From: Corinectria fuckeliana | Taxonomy: Eukaryota; Ascomycota; Sordariomycetes; Hypocreales; Nectriaceae | Assembly (NCBI GenBank): GCA_019137255.1 | Contig: WPDH01000114.1 | Location: forward strand, 186,001 to 250,000 | Direction of reading: 5' to 3' | Length of the DNA stretch: 64,000 nt | Shown: positions 40,082 through 53,400 of the stretch, in pieces | Numbering within the stretch: position 1 is the stretch's first letter | Layout: each line of letters begins with the position of its first letter | The notes under the pieces: model-generated | Seen by the model: the letters and a program-made list of their open reading frames with translations, nothing else | What the model was told of the DNA's origin: nothing | The model's database searches: none | Position numbers and translations under genes: made by a program

Positions 40082-41219
40082 TATGACTTGTAGTTTGGCC
40101 GTCTAAACTGCCGACTCGAGTACCTGATAATTGCATCACTATTTCAAGCCCAGATTCCTCACGGCGGTTGTGTACTTACTTCTTTGGTGATAAGGAAGAC
40201 ACGTCCTCCGATTTAGTTCCGGGCCTAGAAACTTTTATCCTATGCTTGGCAGATGGAAAGCCTTTGTTACGTCAGCCACCTCCATAGACATGCGATGGGT
40301 AAATCCACATTTGAGCAATACAGTTACAGCTTCAAGCTCATGCGCGGCGTTGGCCCGGGGTTTCAAGCGCATAAGAACGGCTCAAGGCTTACGCCAAACA
40401 CCTCATGAATTATAAAATCTGGATACTGATACATGACATTGGCTCTCCCGCATCAAACTCCCCTTCGCCCCTTGATCCAAACAAATCCCCGTTGGATGAA
40501 GAGTCCCTACCATGACTTTTCGAACCCGTATAACCACCAAAGCTCCAAGCAGTATGAACGGCCCAGACACTGCAATAACCCCATCCATAAATGCGTCCCT
40601 CGCCTATTCAAAGCCATCCAAGGGAACCGTATGCGCCTCTTGTTTCCCGTTCAAGCCATGCCTGATTGCGTAATGTTGTGGGTCAAGCGCATGGCTGTGC
40701 AGCAGCAACGCCAACCAATCGTAAAGTGTTCCTTGAATAAAAACAGGGAACGACTCAGTAACAAACAAGACCTGAACTACGGAGACTCAAAAGGAACAAA
40801 AGACGCAATCAAAGAGACATAGGGAATATCACAAGTCAAGCAGAACGTCAAACGCAGCAACTAGAAGCAGCAAATGACGAAAGCAAACAGATAGAAGCAA
40901 TCAGCTTGAATGAATTTGAACTGATGACAATCCACCGGGGCCGAAGATCTCCAACGCCAATCATGATTCAGACCAAGGAAATGGAGTGTGCGTGGTGCCG
41001 TATTGAAATCCAGAGCTGCGATGAAACGTATGAACCATGATCCCAAGTTGAAGTCAAGGGCGGGTATCATCACGTCAGAAAAATCATACCAACAGGAAAC
41101 CCCCGTTGGGCACGACAGCCAATGACGAGGCAAGATAACCGGGTCCAAGGAAAAAGAAGTATCGGGGGGATTGGTTGCATGCATACCCCATCGTCAACGA
41201 GTCGAGGTCGTGGTCAAAT
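40082..41219. other. Intergenic, no supported gene
   Basis: TatD promoter at left and presumably the 3'UTR of the RRM gene at right. The plus-strand frame at 40433-40822 has no features. Nothing else is seen. Confidence 0.45.
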
Positions 41220-42662
41220 TTACTGGAACTTAACGGTCAGCATCGCCTGTGCTTAGTGAACGGAGACATATGGCATACCTGAGGAGGGCCAGTAGGGCCG
41301 GGAGGTCCCTGGGGACCCTGGGGGCCTTGGGGACCAGGTGCAGGTCCTCCGAAGTGCTGCGGGCCGTAGTTACCGCCAGGGCCTCCGTGGCTGGGCAAGC
41401 CCATGTAGTGAGGAGGAGGGGGAGCAGGGCGGTAGGGCGTGCCGACGCCGGAGTTGTTCTGGGAACGACCCCAGCTCAACCGGACACGGGAGTTCCCAAT
41501 AGGATATCCCTGCATCTGGTTGATGGCCATCTCCGCAGCATGGCGATGAACGAACTGGACGAAGCCGCAGCCCTTGCCAGGGGGGATCTTCACGTAGGTG
41601 ATCTCGCCGAAGCCCTGGAAGAAGGATCGAAGCTCATCCTCGGTGACGTAGCCTGAAAGACCTCCGACGAAGACAGTAGTGTTGTTGGGATCGGTGAACT
41701 GGTTCATCTGGTTGGCCGGGTTAAAACCTCCGTAAGGGAAACCCTGCATGCCACCCCACATCTGCTGCTGGGGCATGCCGCCAGCCATCATGGGACCGCC
41801 GTTCTGGGGACCGCCGTGAGCGAAGCCGTGGTTGCCGCTGTATATAGTCAGCCTCTCGTTCGCCAATCTCGTCCAGGGAAGAATGAATTACCGATTCTTG
41901 GGGGTAGCAGTAGAGATGCGCATGGGGCGGTTGCCACAGTAGACGCCCTGCATCTCGACAAGAGCACGCTGCTGGTCGTTCTCGTCGGAGAAGCGGACGA
42001 ACCCGTAGCCTCGGCTCTGGCCGGACATGGCATCGGTCATGATCTTAGCAGACTTGCAGGAAGGGAAGCGCGCCTGGAAGAGAGAAACCAAAACGTATTC
42101 GTTGACCTCGGGGCCGAGGTCACCAACAAAGATGCTGTACTCAGGGCCGCGGTCATCACTAGCCCAAGTTAGTAAGCGATTAATTAGCCATGGCAATGCC
42201 CAGGGAGCTTACCGTCGGTCAACAAGACCACCGCCAGATGCCCAGTTAAGTTTGAACTGACGGGAGCTGTTGGGGACGGGAGTGCCGTTGAGGCCTAGGG
42301 CCTTGGTGGCCGCATCCGGGGACTGGAACTCGACGAAGCAGTATCCAGCATTACCCGAGTTTTTGTCGCGAATAACCTTGACGTTGACGGTCTCGCCAGC
42401 GGCGGACAAGAAGACGCCCTTAATGAAGTTCTCGTCCATCCAGGGCTCAAGTTCTCCCATCCTAGAGTTGTGAGTCGGTTTCCATTGTTAAAGCATCTCA
42501 AGCAGCGTACCAGAGTGTCGTCTTAGCGGCATCAGGCCCAGATCCGGGAGGAGGGGCGACCGAGTTCATGTCGGCGGGGGGAGTGCCATTAGAGAAGCTC
42601 ATTTGGCCGGTGGGAGGTCCACCGTTGGCCGGCACCGAGTTGAAAGGAGCGTTGAGTTCCAT
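41220..42662 (-). CDS. Three-RRM RNA-binding protein (Csx1/Nam8/Ngr1 type)
   Basis: Five coding exons: 42662-42511, 42461-42213, 42158-41892, 41837-41279 and 41228-41220; introns are 49-54 bases with GT...AG ends. The product is 411 residues. RRM1 starts at TTLWMGELEPWMDENFIK (about 48), RRM2 at YSIFVGDLGPEV with RGYGFVRF (about 142), RRM3 at TTVFVGGLSGYVTEDEL with GCGFVQF (about 275). RRM order and the first-motif LWMGEL match the TIA-1-like Nam8/Csx1 family, which bind U-rich RNA and affect mRNA stability, stress response or U1-dependent splicing. A GPQGPQGPPGPTGPP collagen-like tail follows RRM3. The last exon supplies only two residues and the stop (FQ), so its acceptor is the least certain. 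A 5'UTR intron and an upstream ORF precede the start. Confidence 0.92.
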
Positions 42663-42668
42663 GATTGA

Positions 42669-42780
42669 CTGCGTTGAAGGGTCAATTATATACCCTTGCA
42701 ATTTCAAAGCAAGCGGGTGATGGACAGAAAGGTGCCTTCAGAACAAGGACCGTTATAGGCGTTGCTATCGCGCAACTTAC
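42669..42780 (-). other. Probable 5'UTR intron of the RRM gene
   Basis: Read on the minus strand, a strong donor GTAAGT at 42780 and an acceptor ACGCAG ending at 42669 bracket 112 bases. The coding ATG (42662) lies six bases after the acceptor. Confidence 0.6.
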
Positions 42781-42807
42781 CGAAAATCGAAAGCTGACCA
42801 GAAATGC

Positions 42808-42861
42808 TCAAACGAACAGGGTTACTCGAGCGAGTGGTGTGAAGCTGTCGGTGTCAGTCAT
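42808..42861 (-). promoter_or_regulatory. Upstream ORF of the RRM gene
   Basis: A 17-codon ORF (MTDTDSFTPLARVTLFV, then TGA) lies upstream of the 5'UTR intron on the likely leader. If transcribed it could lower translation of the main frame. Conservation is unknown. Confidence 0.4.
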
Positions 42862-45800
42862 GGCTGAAGTGGTGCGTCGAGATGGAGAGCAGCGACGTAC
42901 AAGAAAATGTTGCAAAGCTTAAGCGAGCGAGGCAACAAGGTTTAAGAGACTGGGGACCTCGTTAGCAATTGTATTAAATCGAACGTAAGCAATGGAGCAC
43001 AAGGCCAGACACCGAGATTGACCATGTCTTAAGGTCAGTGGGCAATTGGTGCAAAGTGATTCAGATGAATAAGGGAGACCAATCAACCAGCGGTAGCAGG
43101 TTGAGGTAATCTAGGATGAGACTGATTGAGTGATGGGAGGGAAGCATCCGATGGCGATCGCGGATAGGTCATCAACGGCGCCCCTAGAGACATCGCGAGT
43201 CCTAGCATCGGGAGAAGCGTCGGTAGCAGATGCGAGCCAGGGAGGCGTTGTCGAGAGCCTCTTCCCTCATCCTCGAGATGGTTGTGTTCGGAGGGTGGGG
43301 TTTCTCGGGGACCAGGGTAGATAACATGACGAACACAATGACTTACCGAGCGTAGATCTCGTACACGTCGTGAACAAAGTCGTGGAAGAGCTGCAGACCG
43401 AAGATTAGCATGGTGGCCTGGGGAGGCGGTTGTTTGGTGTGTGAGAAGAAAGTGCTTTCCGTGCGTGGCTTGAAAATAAGGTTGGGGCAGAAATTCGGGT
43501 AGCCCGAGGAACCAGGCATCTTCACCACCGTGCAGTTTAAGCAAGCGGCGCACACGGATTCCGCAACCACCGCAACCACCGCACAACATCTCGCCACGGG
43601 CGAATTCAAAAGAAAAGGAGGTCGCTTACTGCAGAGGGAAACCGAGAATGCGAGTACGAATCAAGTCGTTAGATTTGGATTTCGTCAGACCTGGACTCGG
43701 GAGTTAGCCAAAGCGCAGTGGAAGGAAGGTCCAGGGCAATTGCTAATCGATGTACAGGTTTGCAGCGCTTGCATCATCACTCGACGAGTCAAAGTCCTCG
43801 CCTCGTCTCTCAATTGGAGAAGGGTGGGCAACGCAAGCCAAACCACGATTAAAAAAAACCGCAAACGTGGTGAACAGGAATCGCGCAGTTTCTCACCTTC
43901 ACGCCAAGATAATTCCCGAAAGATATGAAGCTGCCGAACCGAAACCGGCAATTGGAAACGAATCGAGAAAGACTGGTATCCAGGCCCAATACCGAGACTC
44001 CGAAAAGCAGTCGTACAGAGATGAGAACGAGAGTCTCTTAGACGCCGTCACGCCGATACAAGAAGCAATGGGGTGCTTGGGGGGGATTGAGGGGTGAGAA
44101 ACGCGAAGTCAACGTTCGAAACGGTACCCAGATCAGATCGTGGGTTGAACGTATGCTCTACCAGGAATTCCTAAGGAATGTGGTAAGATAGCTGAAACGT
44201 TCCCGAAATGAGTTGAACCTAGTGCGGGACTGTTAGCGATATCCGGAGCGGTCATTCCAGCACAACATGGTCAGGATGTGGTCGTGGCAGAGGATATCCA
44301 AGGGTCGTGCGGAGTTGATGTGGCCGAGAGCCCGTCGATGGCTTTAGCAACCCACGGCAATTTCTGATTGCCGCAGTCAACGACTATGCCGTCGCCATCC
44401 TAGCAGCCTTCGTACCGGGCGAGAAGATCCAGGAAATATCCGCAGCTACCGCAGGAAGTCCAAGGGGTCAGGTTGGCGCCAGGTCCATCGGAACCGATGC
44501 TTGGTGTTGATCAGAGCATCGAGATATCTCACAGACATCAGGCTGATGGATGGGCAAACGGATAGATCAAACTGGGGTCACCAGAGTCCTATCCCTCTGA
44601 TTCGCTCCTTCACGAAGAGCCGCATGGCAACCTTCTTCCCACCATCACATGAGACGCCAGCTCGCACTGGGCGAAACCCACATCCAACCAGCCTTTTCTT
44701 CCCCTTTCGTTTTCGTCCATGGATCATCATAGTCGGCTAAGTCTTGTTGCTCCTCAGCCCTCCTGTCAACATGTCGCTCGATGTTGCGCGCATGGATAAA
44801 TATGCGCGGGCGATATTGAGCATGGCGTGTCTCGAGTGCGACAGCTCAAGACGACATTTGCAATCGCGGGACCGATTTGTCGATCGTGTCATCGGAGGTG
44901 GGCGATATTGTCTTGTTCGAGTGTCGATTTTGGTAATTGAGGTTTAAGTCGTTACAGTGCCGGTGAAGGATAATGGCGACCTCGACTCCCATTGTCCTAG
45001 CGATGTTCCTTCTCCCATGTACCCCGAGGGTCTTCCAGCATTATTCGAGCGACACGGCGAGTTGGTTGACGATCGTGTCCGGCGCATCGTCATTGCGCGG
45101 GGGTTGGTGAGGATTGGCGCTTTACTCGGGCTCTCACAGGTCTCCGGTCCACACATCCAATGCCGCGACACAAGGGGGCAAAAAACAATGAAATGGTAAG
45201 GGGGTCAGAAAACTCACTTTTAAGCGCCAACAAAAACAACAGTAACTCTCACAGCCAAGTTTCCAAAAGACGCGCAAGGGAAGAGCCGTGGGAACCGTGA
45301 TGGGGATGAAGAGGGGGATGTTGAAGGAGAGTCGCGGGATGGTCGTCGTGCGGGAGAGGCAGTGAAAAAAGACAGAGCTTTTTTTCCCTAACCTTGCCTT
45401 GTTTGGGCCTTGGCCTTGGGAACAATCGGGGCACGCGGGGACGAGGGTACGAGGCGTAGGGGAAAATTATCGACCAGGGGGAGGGGTGGGTTGCCGTATC
45501 CGCCGACAAGGGATCTGGGATCTTGGCCTGTTAAGGGTGGCACTGAAACACGACAACGGGCGAATGACGCTGGGTGCCACTGGCGACTGATGGAGCTGCA
45601 GGCGTAAAAATCCAGGTGGACGGGAAAGCAGGCGCGGTGACGGAGAGGCCGGATACAAACGTCGACACAGACACGGACGATCCAAGGATAATCAGCCGCA
45701 CAAGGGACGACAACAGACGGTTTTCTTTGCTTTCAAGCTCGCAGTACGGAGGAGAGACGAGGAAAACTGGGGGGAGGAGGGGCAGAAGGGAGGCTGTGGG

Positions 45801-48800
45801 AAGAAAAGGCCAGAAGGGCAGCTTCGAAAACGAGACGAACAGTGACGATGGGGCCGTTGATGGGAAGCAAGAACAGGACTTGTGTGAGTGCGTGTGTGGG
45901 TGGGTGGGTGTGAGAGTTAGACTAGGCCTATTGGGTGTGCGTGTGTCTCGATGTGGAGAGGATGGAAGGGAGGAGAAGGACGAGGAGATGACACGGTGGG
46001 CCCGCTTGCTTCTCCAGCATGAAGCTCACGCATCACCCACACAACATTCACTTCTTGTGAAGCACCCAAATGGCGATGGGCGATGATGGGCAGCGGCATG
46101 AGCGGGGGACAATAGGGGTGTACGACTATCCATTGTGTGTCGAGGTGGCTTTGGGCTGTCTTCCTTGTCTTCCTTGCCTTCATTGCCTGGTTCCGGCAGA
46201 CGATTTGTGTCGCCTGCACAAAACGCGAACGAGCTCGGTACAGCTCGGAGCAAGTACCGTGTACAGAAGTGCGGACGGAGTAATTAATTACTGTGTAGGC
46301 AAGGTTCAAGCAGGCTGAGAACGGATGGCCTCGACGAAGCTTTCGCATGCCTCGTCCACAGTGCAGGCCTCGGTGGTGTGGCTCTGGGAACCAGGGCTAT
46401 CCCTGCTCTGGGAGTGCCACCATCATCAAGCACGCTAGATGGCGTCCAGGATCGAGCACTAGCCCGCTGGGGATTGAGACTGGACTGACTTTGACTGTTG
46501 GGCAGCTGGCAACCTACCCACGGGTTACGACACTGGACGCTGGGCGCTGGGCGCTGCTGGATGCCGGACGGGCAGGGCGAGATGAACCAGCTGCACCCCT
46601 GCGAGGACAGCCCTGCTCCCGGTGGATCATGAAATCATCGGGCGTCTGGATGAAAGATGGATAGATTGATTGATCGAGCAACCCGATCTAGGTAAAGTAC
46701 GGTATGGTGGCAAGACGTGGAGGGGAAGGGATCATCATCACGACCATGGCCATGCACACCATGCCCTACGTGCCTACGACGTACGGTACCTGCGAATTAT
46801 CGAGAACGGGAGGGAGCTTGGGAGCGTTGGGTTGCCGCGAGTTATCCAGCGCCCGCTCCATATCGAGATGGCGGAGCCGCTTGTCTGGTAAGTAAGAATG
46901 AAGGATCTCACATCTCACCCGCAGCACGGCGACTTTTAGTCTAAATTCACCTTCATCATTACATCTATATCGTTCTTCCCAGTACGCTAAGCCGATTTGT
47001 TTAGACTTTGTCACGACCCAGCTACCGCACGGCATGAGGAAGCATAAGACCCGGCATGGCAGCCTGTCGGTCATCGTGGCCGGAGTGTTATGGTGTGGTA
47101 GTGTGGTAGTGCGCCACCGTGTGAGGAAGATGAATGCGGAGGGGCCACTAACAGGTGCCCTTTGTCTTATGGAGCTCCCGTCCTCATTTGGTATCGTTCC
47201 CCAGCTTCGCAGGTAATTGGTAATTACTCGGAGCTGACCTCAAGGGAAGCAGTTGCAGGCCTGGCCGAAATTGGTGTCTCAATCCACCAAACGCCCCTTG
47301 CTTTGGCCATCGTCACTCGTCGGGAAACACACACCGGCCGTTGGACTGTCAAGCATCTCGTTTCGTGCTGTCCGAGACACTCTGTTGCAATAGCGTGCCA
47401 CAGGGCCAAGCTGGCGGCCTGGTGCGGCGCCAGAAGCGAAGAAGCCACGATCCTTTCATCGTCCCTAACTTTGTAGCAGGGGGACCTGGAGCCGTGCTAC
47501 CGCGATGCACCTGCTAACGCTCAGTCAAATCCGCTCTGATCCACACAGTGAGTGAGCTCACTCCTCACCAATTGGCCTGGCCGTCGGCGACCTGTACATA
47601 GTACTTACATTGATTACAAGCTGCGATGGTGATGGTTAAAAGAATGGCAATCCTATCAATGACAGGTGCGCGTTGTTGCCGCTGCTTGCATGACTTTGAC
47701 CCTGTGCTGTCTGTCTCTCAGCCTGGCAGCCCAACGCAAGTCTTCTATTTCCTCCCTTCGTTTGTGTTATTGACAGCCAACAACCTCTCGGAGTGTAAAT
47801 CCACGGTGGTGTGCATGCAAAACTCATCAAGGGCAGGGCTTGGTGCCCACCAGATCTCGGTCTGTCGCCGTCCAGGCTAATGCTAAAAGGCCCGCCGCGT
47901 CAGGGCTCGAAGCTCGAAACAACCCTCGTCATAGTTTCTCATTCGCTTCTTCCCACGAGAAACTAAAATTTGTTCCCTGATTGAATCGCACGTCCTGACG
48001 CCATTCATGCTGCAACCAGGTTTACCGAGGGCCGCCAGAGCCAGCCGCCTTCCACTCAAATGGTGGCTCTGCAGGGCGCCGTCGCCAAGTGGCCTGCCGA
48101 ATCAGAAGCGAACAGGAGCTTTTCCAGGCATCTGGGCCTCGTTGCCGGTGGACCACCCCGACGCATGAGAGATTATTTCGTACATTGGCCGCGCTACAGC
48201 CTCTGCGCGACGCACAGTTCAGGACCCCGACGTCTTTGTGAGCCCGAAGCCATCTACTCCGTACTATTATGTACTATGTATCCGCACCAAGTTCCGGATA
48301 CTTGTTCGTCCAATCATCCCTGCCACAATTCTCTAGGCAAACACGCGCCGCGGGCTCACCGAGGACAAGGACAACGTTGCCCCTCGATTACTCAACTGAT
48401 CCAAATACTGTATAACCATCTCCGGGTTCAAAGGTTAAACTTGGCCAGACACAGTTGAAATTTCCCAAGGTGAGAGTTGCACGGTGCAGAAACTTATGAG
48501 CCCAGAGTATGTGTGTTGAGCTTTGTACCTCTTCCATATGAACACGGTTAATTAGCAACGCTCAAAATGCAGTTTTACGCCACGGATCATGCAACCCAGA
48601 CACCCCGGCTAGGACAGTGGTCAGTAATGGTGAATTCGAGACAACCGAGTCGTTTTGATCTTGTACCGAGTTCATTTCAGCCTGAACCATTGAATATACT
48701 ATACTATGTATGTCGACCTTCTTATTTTCTGGTTCCTACCACCCAGACACATCCGACGCAACCAGGGTCCCGGATACTGTGCGCAGATCGGCCAGCATCC

Positions 48801-50483
48801 CTTGCCACCCTACCAGACTCTCAAACCCAGCCGTGAGCCGATGACGAATGGCCATTTTTAGCAGCCCACGGATCGTGTGTAGACAGAGCCGTGACATATC
48901 AAGTCATGAGACTACATATTTAGATTTTGCAAGGTAGGAAATCGCTGAGGTTTTTAGCTTGGCAATACCAATGACACAACCAGCGCATCCTTTTGGACAG
49001 GCATCCGTTAGCAGGACTGTGGTATCCAGGACTTTGCGGCCGGGTCGCAGGGCGTGCCCATAATGCGCGGGGCGTTTCTGGGTTTCAGCCCGCCCAGGCA
49101 AAAAAGCCTTTCCCTTTTCCAAGTACTCCGTAGCTGCCCTCCTCTCTGCCCCTTGCCCATGTCCATGTCTTGCTTGTTCGTTTGTTTGCTTCGTCCAGGG
49201 ACGCTGCTTATTGGCCTTTTTTCTGGCCGAGTCCCAGCTTGACTATAGGTATGTATGTACCTCGTAGGCATTGCATCTCCGGGCTTCGAGGGCTTCGATC
49301 CGAGCCATGTGACATCTGAGCAGCCTTTAGCCTTTGCGGTGTGGGGGAAAAGGAGCCTGCTTGCCTGCCTCCATGCCCGAGCTGAGATCGACTCTGCATG
49401 TTCCGTCCTTTGTTGCTGGGCTCTTCGAAACGAGTGAGCACTGCCACAATCCTGGTTATTACGCAGCCTTTTGCATTCCCAAGGCAAGACGCATCGCTGG
49501 GCAACTGGCCGCGTGTTGGGGAATTCGTCACCCTCCCTTGCGGACCTGTCCGTCTCCAACCAGTGTCGGCCAGGGTACCTGCTCTGCCGAAGAGAGCCGG
49601 AAAGGTTGTGGATCCGGGATCCCGACGTTTCCGGCCATCACCGTCCCGGAAAATAACTATGTTGTGCGGCGTGCGAAGACCGATCTGGCATCAATCCTCC
49701 GAGTGGCCGCTCGCGGCATATCCATAGACTGTTGCCTTCCACACTCCTCAAACATTGTTGGAAATCAACAGGCCTCTCTTTGTTTTGTTTGAACCTATTT
49801 GGACTTGCAGCAAGGGAGTACCAAACCAATACGGCAACCGATCCGACAAGGGTCGACACTGCATTCAGTATGTCCGTAAAACTTATCTGTTGAATTAGGA
49901 CTCCTTGTCCGTGGTATTCGTAACCACCATGCTTGCCCCATGCCGCACTGGTCGCTTCCCGACACATTGTATTACAATCATCCCAAAGTAGCAACCCGCA
50001 TGTGAAGCGTGTTCGTGTAGCCAACGTTCACGACGCTCATGCTAGCCAACAATAGCTTCAATATGATTGGACAGATGGCGAAACCCCAAGGGCCATACAT
50101 GCCCCAAAGGATCCGATGCCATTGTGGATGCTCTCTCCAGACTCCAAACTTCATCACAGCTCTTCGGGTATCACGTGACGACAAATGCGTCAACGGCTCA
50201 CCAGTCTCTTCTGTGCTTAGTCATACCCAATTCGTCAACACGCTATTGACTTGAAGGCGAAGCGGAAGCTCAAGCAACTCGTCATCTAGAGCTGCCTGCA
50301 CCCAGGCTGTGAAGCTGCGTCGTAATCTCGCCGTCGAAAGTCCATCTTTGCGTTGCTTTTGTTCACATCTGCGTTTTTTTTGCCTTTGCTCCCGCGATAT
50401 CTAGACATCGCACCATATCACGACCCACGGGCGACGCTTCCCCGCCACACGCTCACCCCACGATCTGGCTTCACCAGCACAGC
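42862..50483. other. 7.6-kb stretch without supportable gene
   Basis: All frames are under about 170 codons and lack domain, signal-peptide or conservation cues. The interval is not AT-rich overall, unlike 28.2-30.0 kb. It contains a GT-rich tract (45885-45915), a further donor-like GTAAGT on the minus strand near 43346 that could belong to a long leader of the RRM gene, and three copies of the 9-mer TACTATGTA. Non-coding transcripts or lineage-specific genes with many introns could be missed. Confidence 0.45.
47595..48720. repeat. Dispersed TACTATGTA/TACATAGTA motif, first group
   Basis: Copies at 47595-47603 (TACATAGTA), 48272-48280 and 48712-48720 (TACTATGTA), each within GTAC-rich flanks. 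The two forms are reverse complements. Confidence 0.5.
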
Positions 50484-53400
50484 ATGGCCGCCTCCTCGAC
50501 CAAAGAACGGGAGCTGCAGCTGCTAGACAGCGTTGAGTTGAAGATCCTAGGTGTTGCCAACAAGGAGGAGAAGCTTCACCAGCTCTTGCAGCGTTATCTT
50601 ACGCCGGTGCTACTCAAAGCCGGCAGTGAACATGCCCAAGTGAGAGCTAAAGTGAGTCGCAGGTTAGGTCTAGGTGCGCGTGTCTGCAGCAGCTAAAATC
50701 GTGTAGGTAGTTCAAATATTTGCCAGGCTCAAGACTTTTATTCAACCTCCTCAGTATGTGCCGTGAACTGCCCCTCTCAAACTTTATTTCCGCCTGGGGA
50801 GAAAATGCTAACGATTCCCAGGATCGTGCTCCCCGTGGGCGCATTGCTCGATCAATACAAGTCAAGCGACTCTCCCCTGGTCAAGCAACTGGATCTTTCG
50901 GCTATTCAACACAGCTTGGAGCGCATAGATGATGACGATCGAAGAGATATCATCCCCAAGGCCTTGAAAGGCTTTGCCAAAGACGAGGGTCAGTCGAGGG
51001 CCGGTGCCTTGTTCAGCATTGCCCTACGGCTCCTTCTTGATGTGCGGATACCCCCGAGGGGTAGCAAAGAGGATGTGGACTTTCGAGAAAAGATCGGCCT
51101 CTCGGATGAAGCTGATGCAAAGTACCTAGCCAAGCTGATCAACATCTTCCTCCGATTAAGAACCCCTATGGGAACCCAGACATGGGCTCGAGCGAATCCA
51201 ACAATGTCAGCAGAAGAACTTGACCTTCTCTCTGTGGAAAACCCCGAGTCGCAAAAGATCTTTCAGCGTATGTCAGAGCTGAAGATGAAACTTGTGGTCC
51301 TCCTTGCCAGTGGCGCCTTCACGGATGAGGAGAAGTTCCTGCCAGCAGTGTATGCTGCGTCAAGCTTTGACAACAGGGTCGCCTCCTCGGCGGAGGAAAT
51401 TCTCAAGAGAACTTCTGTGTCGATGGAGGATGGGCCTCTCGTCAAGCGCTTGTTCCAGGCGCATTCAGTTCTACCCGCCGCATATCGAACACGAATCCTG
51501 GGCATGTTATCCAAGTCTGCTACGTCGACCACCATGTCCGAGGGTATCATGACAGTAGTGAACTTGGACTTTGCTCCACCACAATCCGACAACTCTACGG
51601 AGCAGCCATTGCGGCCTACAAGCGCCCTTGAGCGTACAAAGCTTCACAAGGCCCTGTTCCAGTATCTTTCGTGGGTGGCCCGCATTGGGCCCTCCAAGGA
51701 AGGCTTCACGATTGCTCTTCCGCTCATTAAGAACATGAGGGCTTATATCGAAGCCCAGGGCTGGCCTGTGCCTGAAAACACGTCCCATGACGACATCACG
51801 CTTCGATCAAAGGCCTATGAAACGATCGGAGTTCTTGCGAGAAGCGCGAAGATGCCCGTTGCTGAGAGACTTGATCTTGCTAGCTGGCTCTTCCGATCTC
51901 TCTCGGAAGATCCAATAAACGATGCTGTTGTCAATATTGACGGAGCACTATCCAGCTTGACAGCCAACATCCCTGCTGGAGTTGGCAGCGAAGCGGAGGG
52001 CTTGAAAACCATGCTACTCACATACATGTCTCTACCTGAGGAGGCACCGGCCGTACGAAGCACGCGCCATGCTGTCGTCAAATGGGCAAACCAATGCCTC
52101 GAATTCTCCGACATCACCGGACGCTGGATCGATATCCTTGCCATTGGTGGAAGACCAGATGAACGAAACGATGTGATTGAGCAGGGCCACAAAGGTCTCG
52201 ACCCTTGGACTTATTTCGCTCATGTCGATACCAGTCCTTCTCTTCCAGACTGGAGGGATATGGTCATCAAGATCTTTGGTGCATCAATCAGCCCAGATAC
52301 ACACTCGGAGAAGAAATCACTACCGGAGTGGAAAGAATTGCAGCATTCTGTATTCAAGAACTTCGAGGGATCCCGGCTTTCTGCATTTCCAGTTGCGTTG
52401 CGTTACGTCAAGCACATTATGTTCCTCACTGCTCTGGAAGACTTCAAGGTTGAGCCGGACTGGATGCAAACCCTTGATGCCCGCGTGAAAACGGACATCA
52501 GAACCCGGGAAAAGATTCAAGCTTACCTTCACTCCATCGATAGTGGATATGTAGTATTTTACCTCAAAGCCTGCCTTGACGGTGCCTCTGTCGAGGATTC
52601 TGCTATCATAGAGGAATGCATCCGGTGCTTTGTCGACGTTGCATCGCTCAGTCCAGGGGGTGCAATAGGTTTCCTAACCCAATTCAGCAGCAACCTACTG
52701 CCGCTAATCAAGTCGAATAACAAGGAAATCCGATCTCTTGGTTCCCGAGCCATGGGCATTCTTGCATCGCATCTGGCAAACGACTCTGCTTCCGTCGAGA
52801 ATTCTTGCAAGACACTGGTTTCGCTATGCGAGAAGGCCGAGAGTGCTGTTGGGGCTGATTTGAACGCTGCGGAGGGAGCACTACTTGCATTCAGTTACGT
52901 CTGTTCCCGATGCGTCTACTACGGGCAAACATTGCCGGCCGACATTCAATATCCTTCGAGCATTCTCACGGGCGAGAACGTCAATCCATCCCTCTACGAC
53001 GCGGCTTTAGAATCACATGCCCAGCTGTGGACTGCCGGTTTGGCTATTCCTCCCCGCGAAGGGGATCAGTCTCTCCAAATAATTGTACAAAAGCTAGCAG
53101 CCCAAGCAAAAAAGAGCAATGAGAAAGCAATTATCGCTCTTGGGAGGTTGGCTGTTGGCGTGGAAGAGACTGAGCAGGATCAAATCGTGGCTGAAAATGG
53201 CGATGGCTGGTCACACGGAGTACTGGGTTCTGTCCTCAAAGAACTGTTCAGCCTTCACGAGATCAAGCGCGTCGAAATTCAGTTCACTGTCGGCGATGCG
53301 ATCACTGCCGCGATTGCCCGTTGGGATTCCGACTACGTAAAGCTAACCCTGGATGTGGAATCTCGGGGCTGCCACGAGCGCCACGGTTCGCGAGCGTCGA

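Noticed and set aside
43083..43589. 168-codon minus-strand frame in the gene desert
   Set aside because: Gly/Cys/His/Pro-rich chance composition; more likely part of a leader or spacer.
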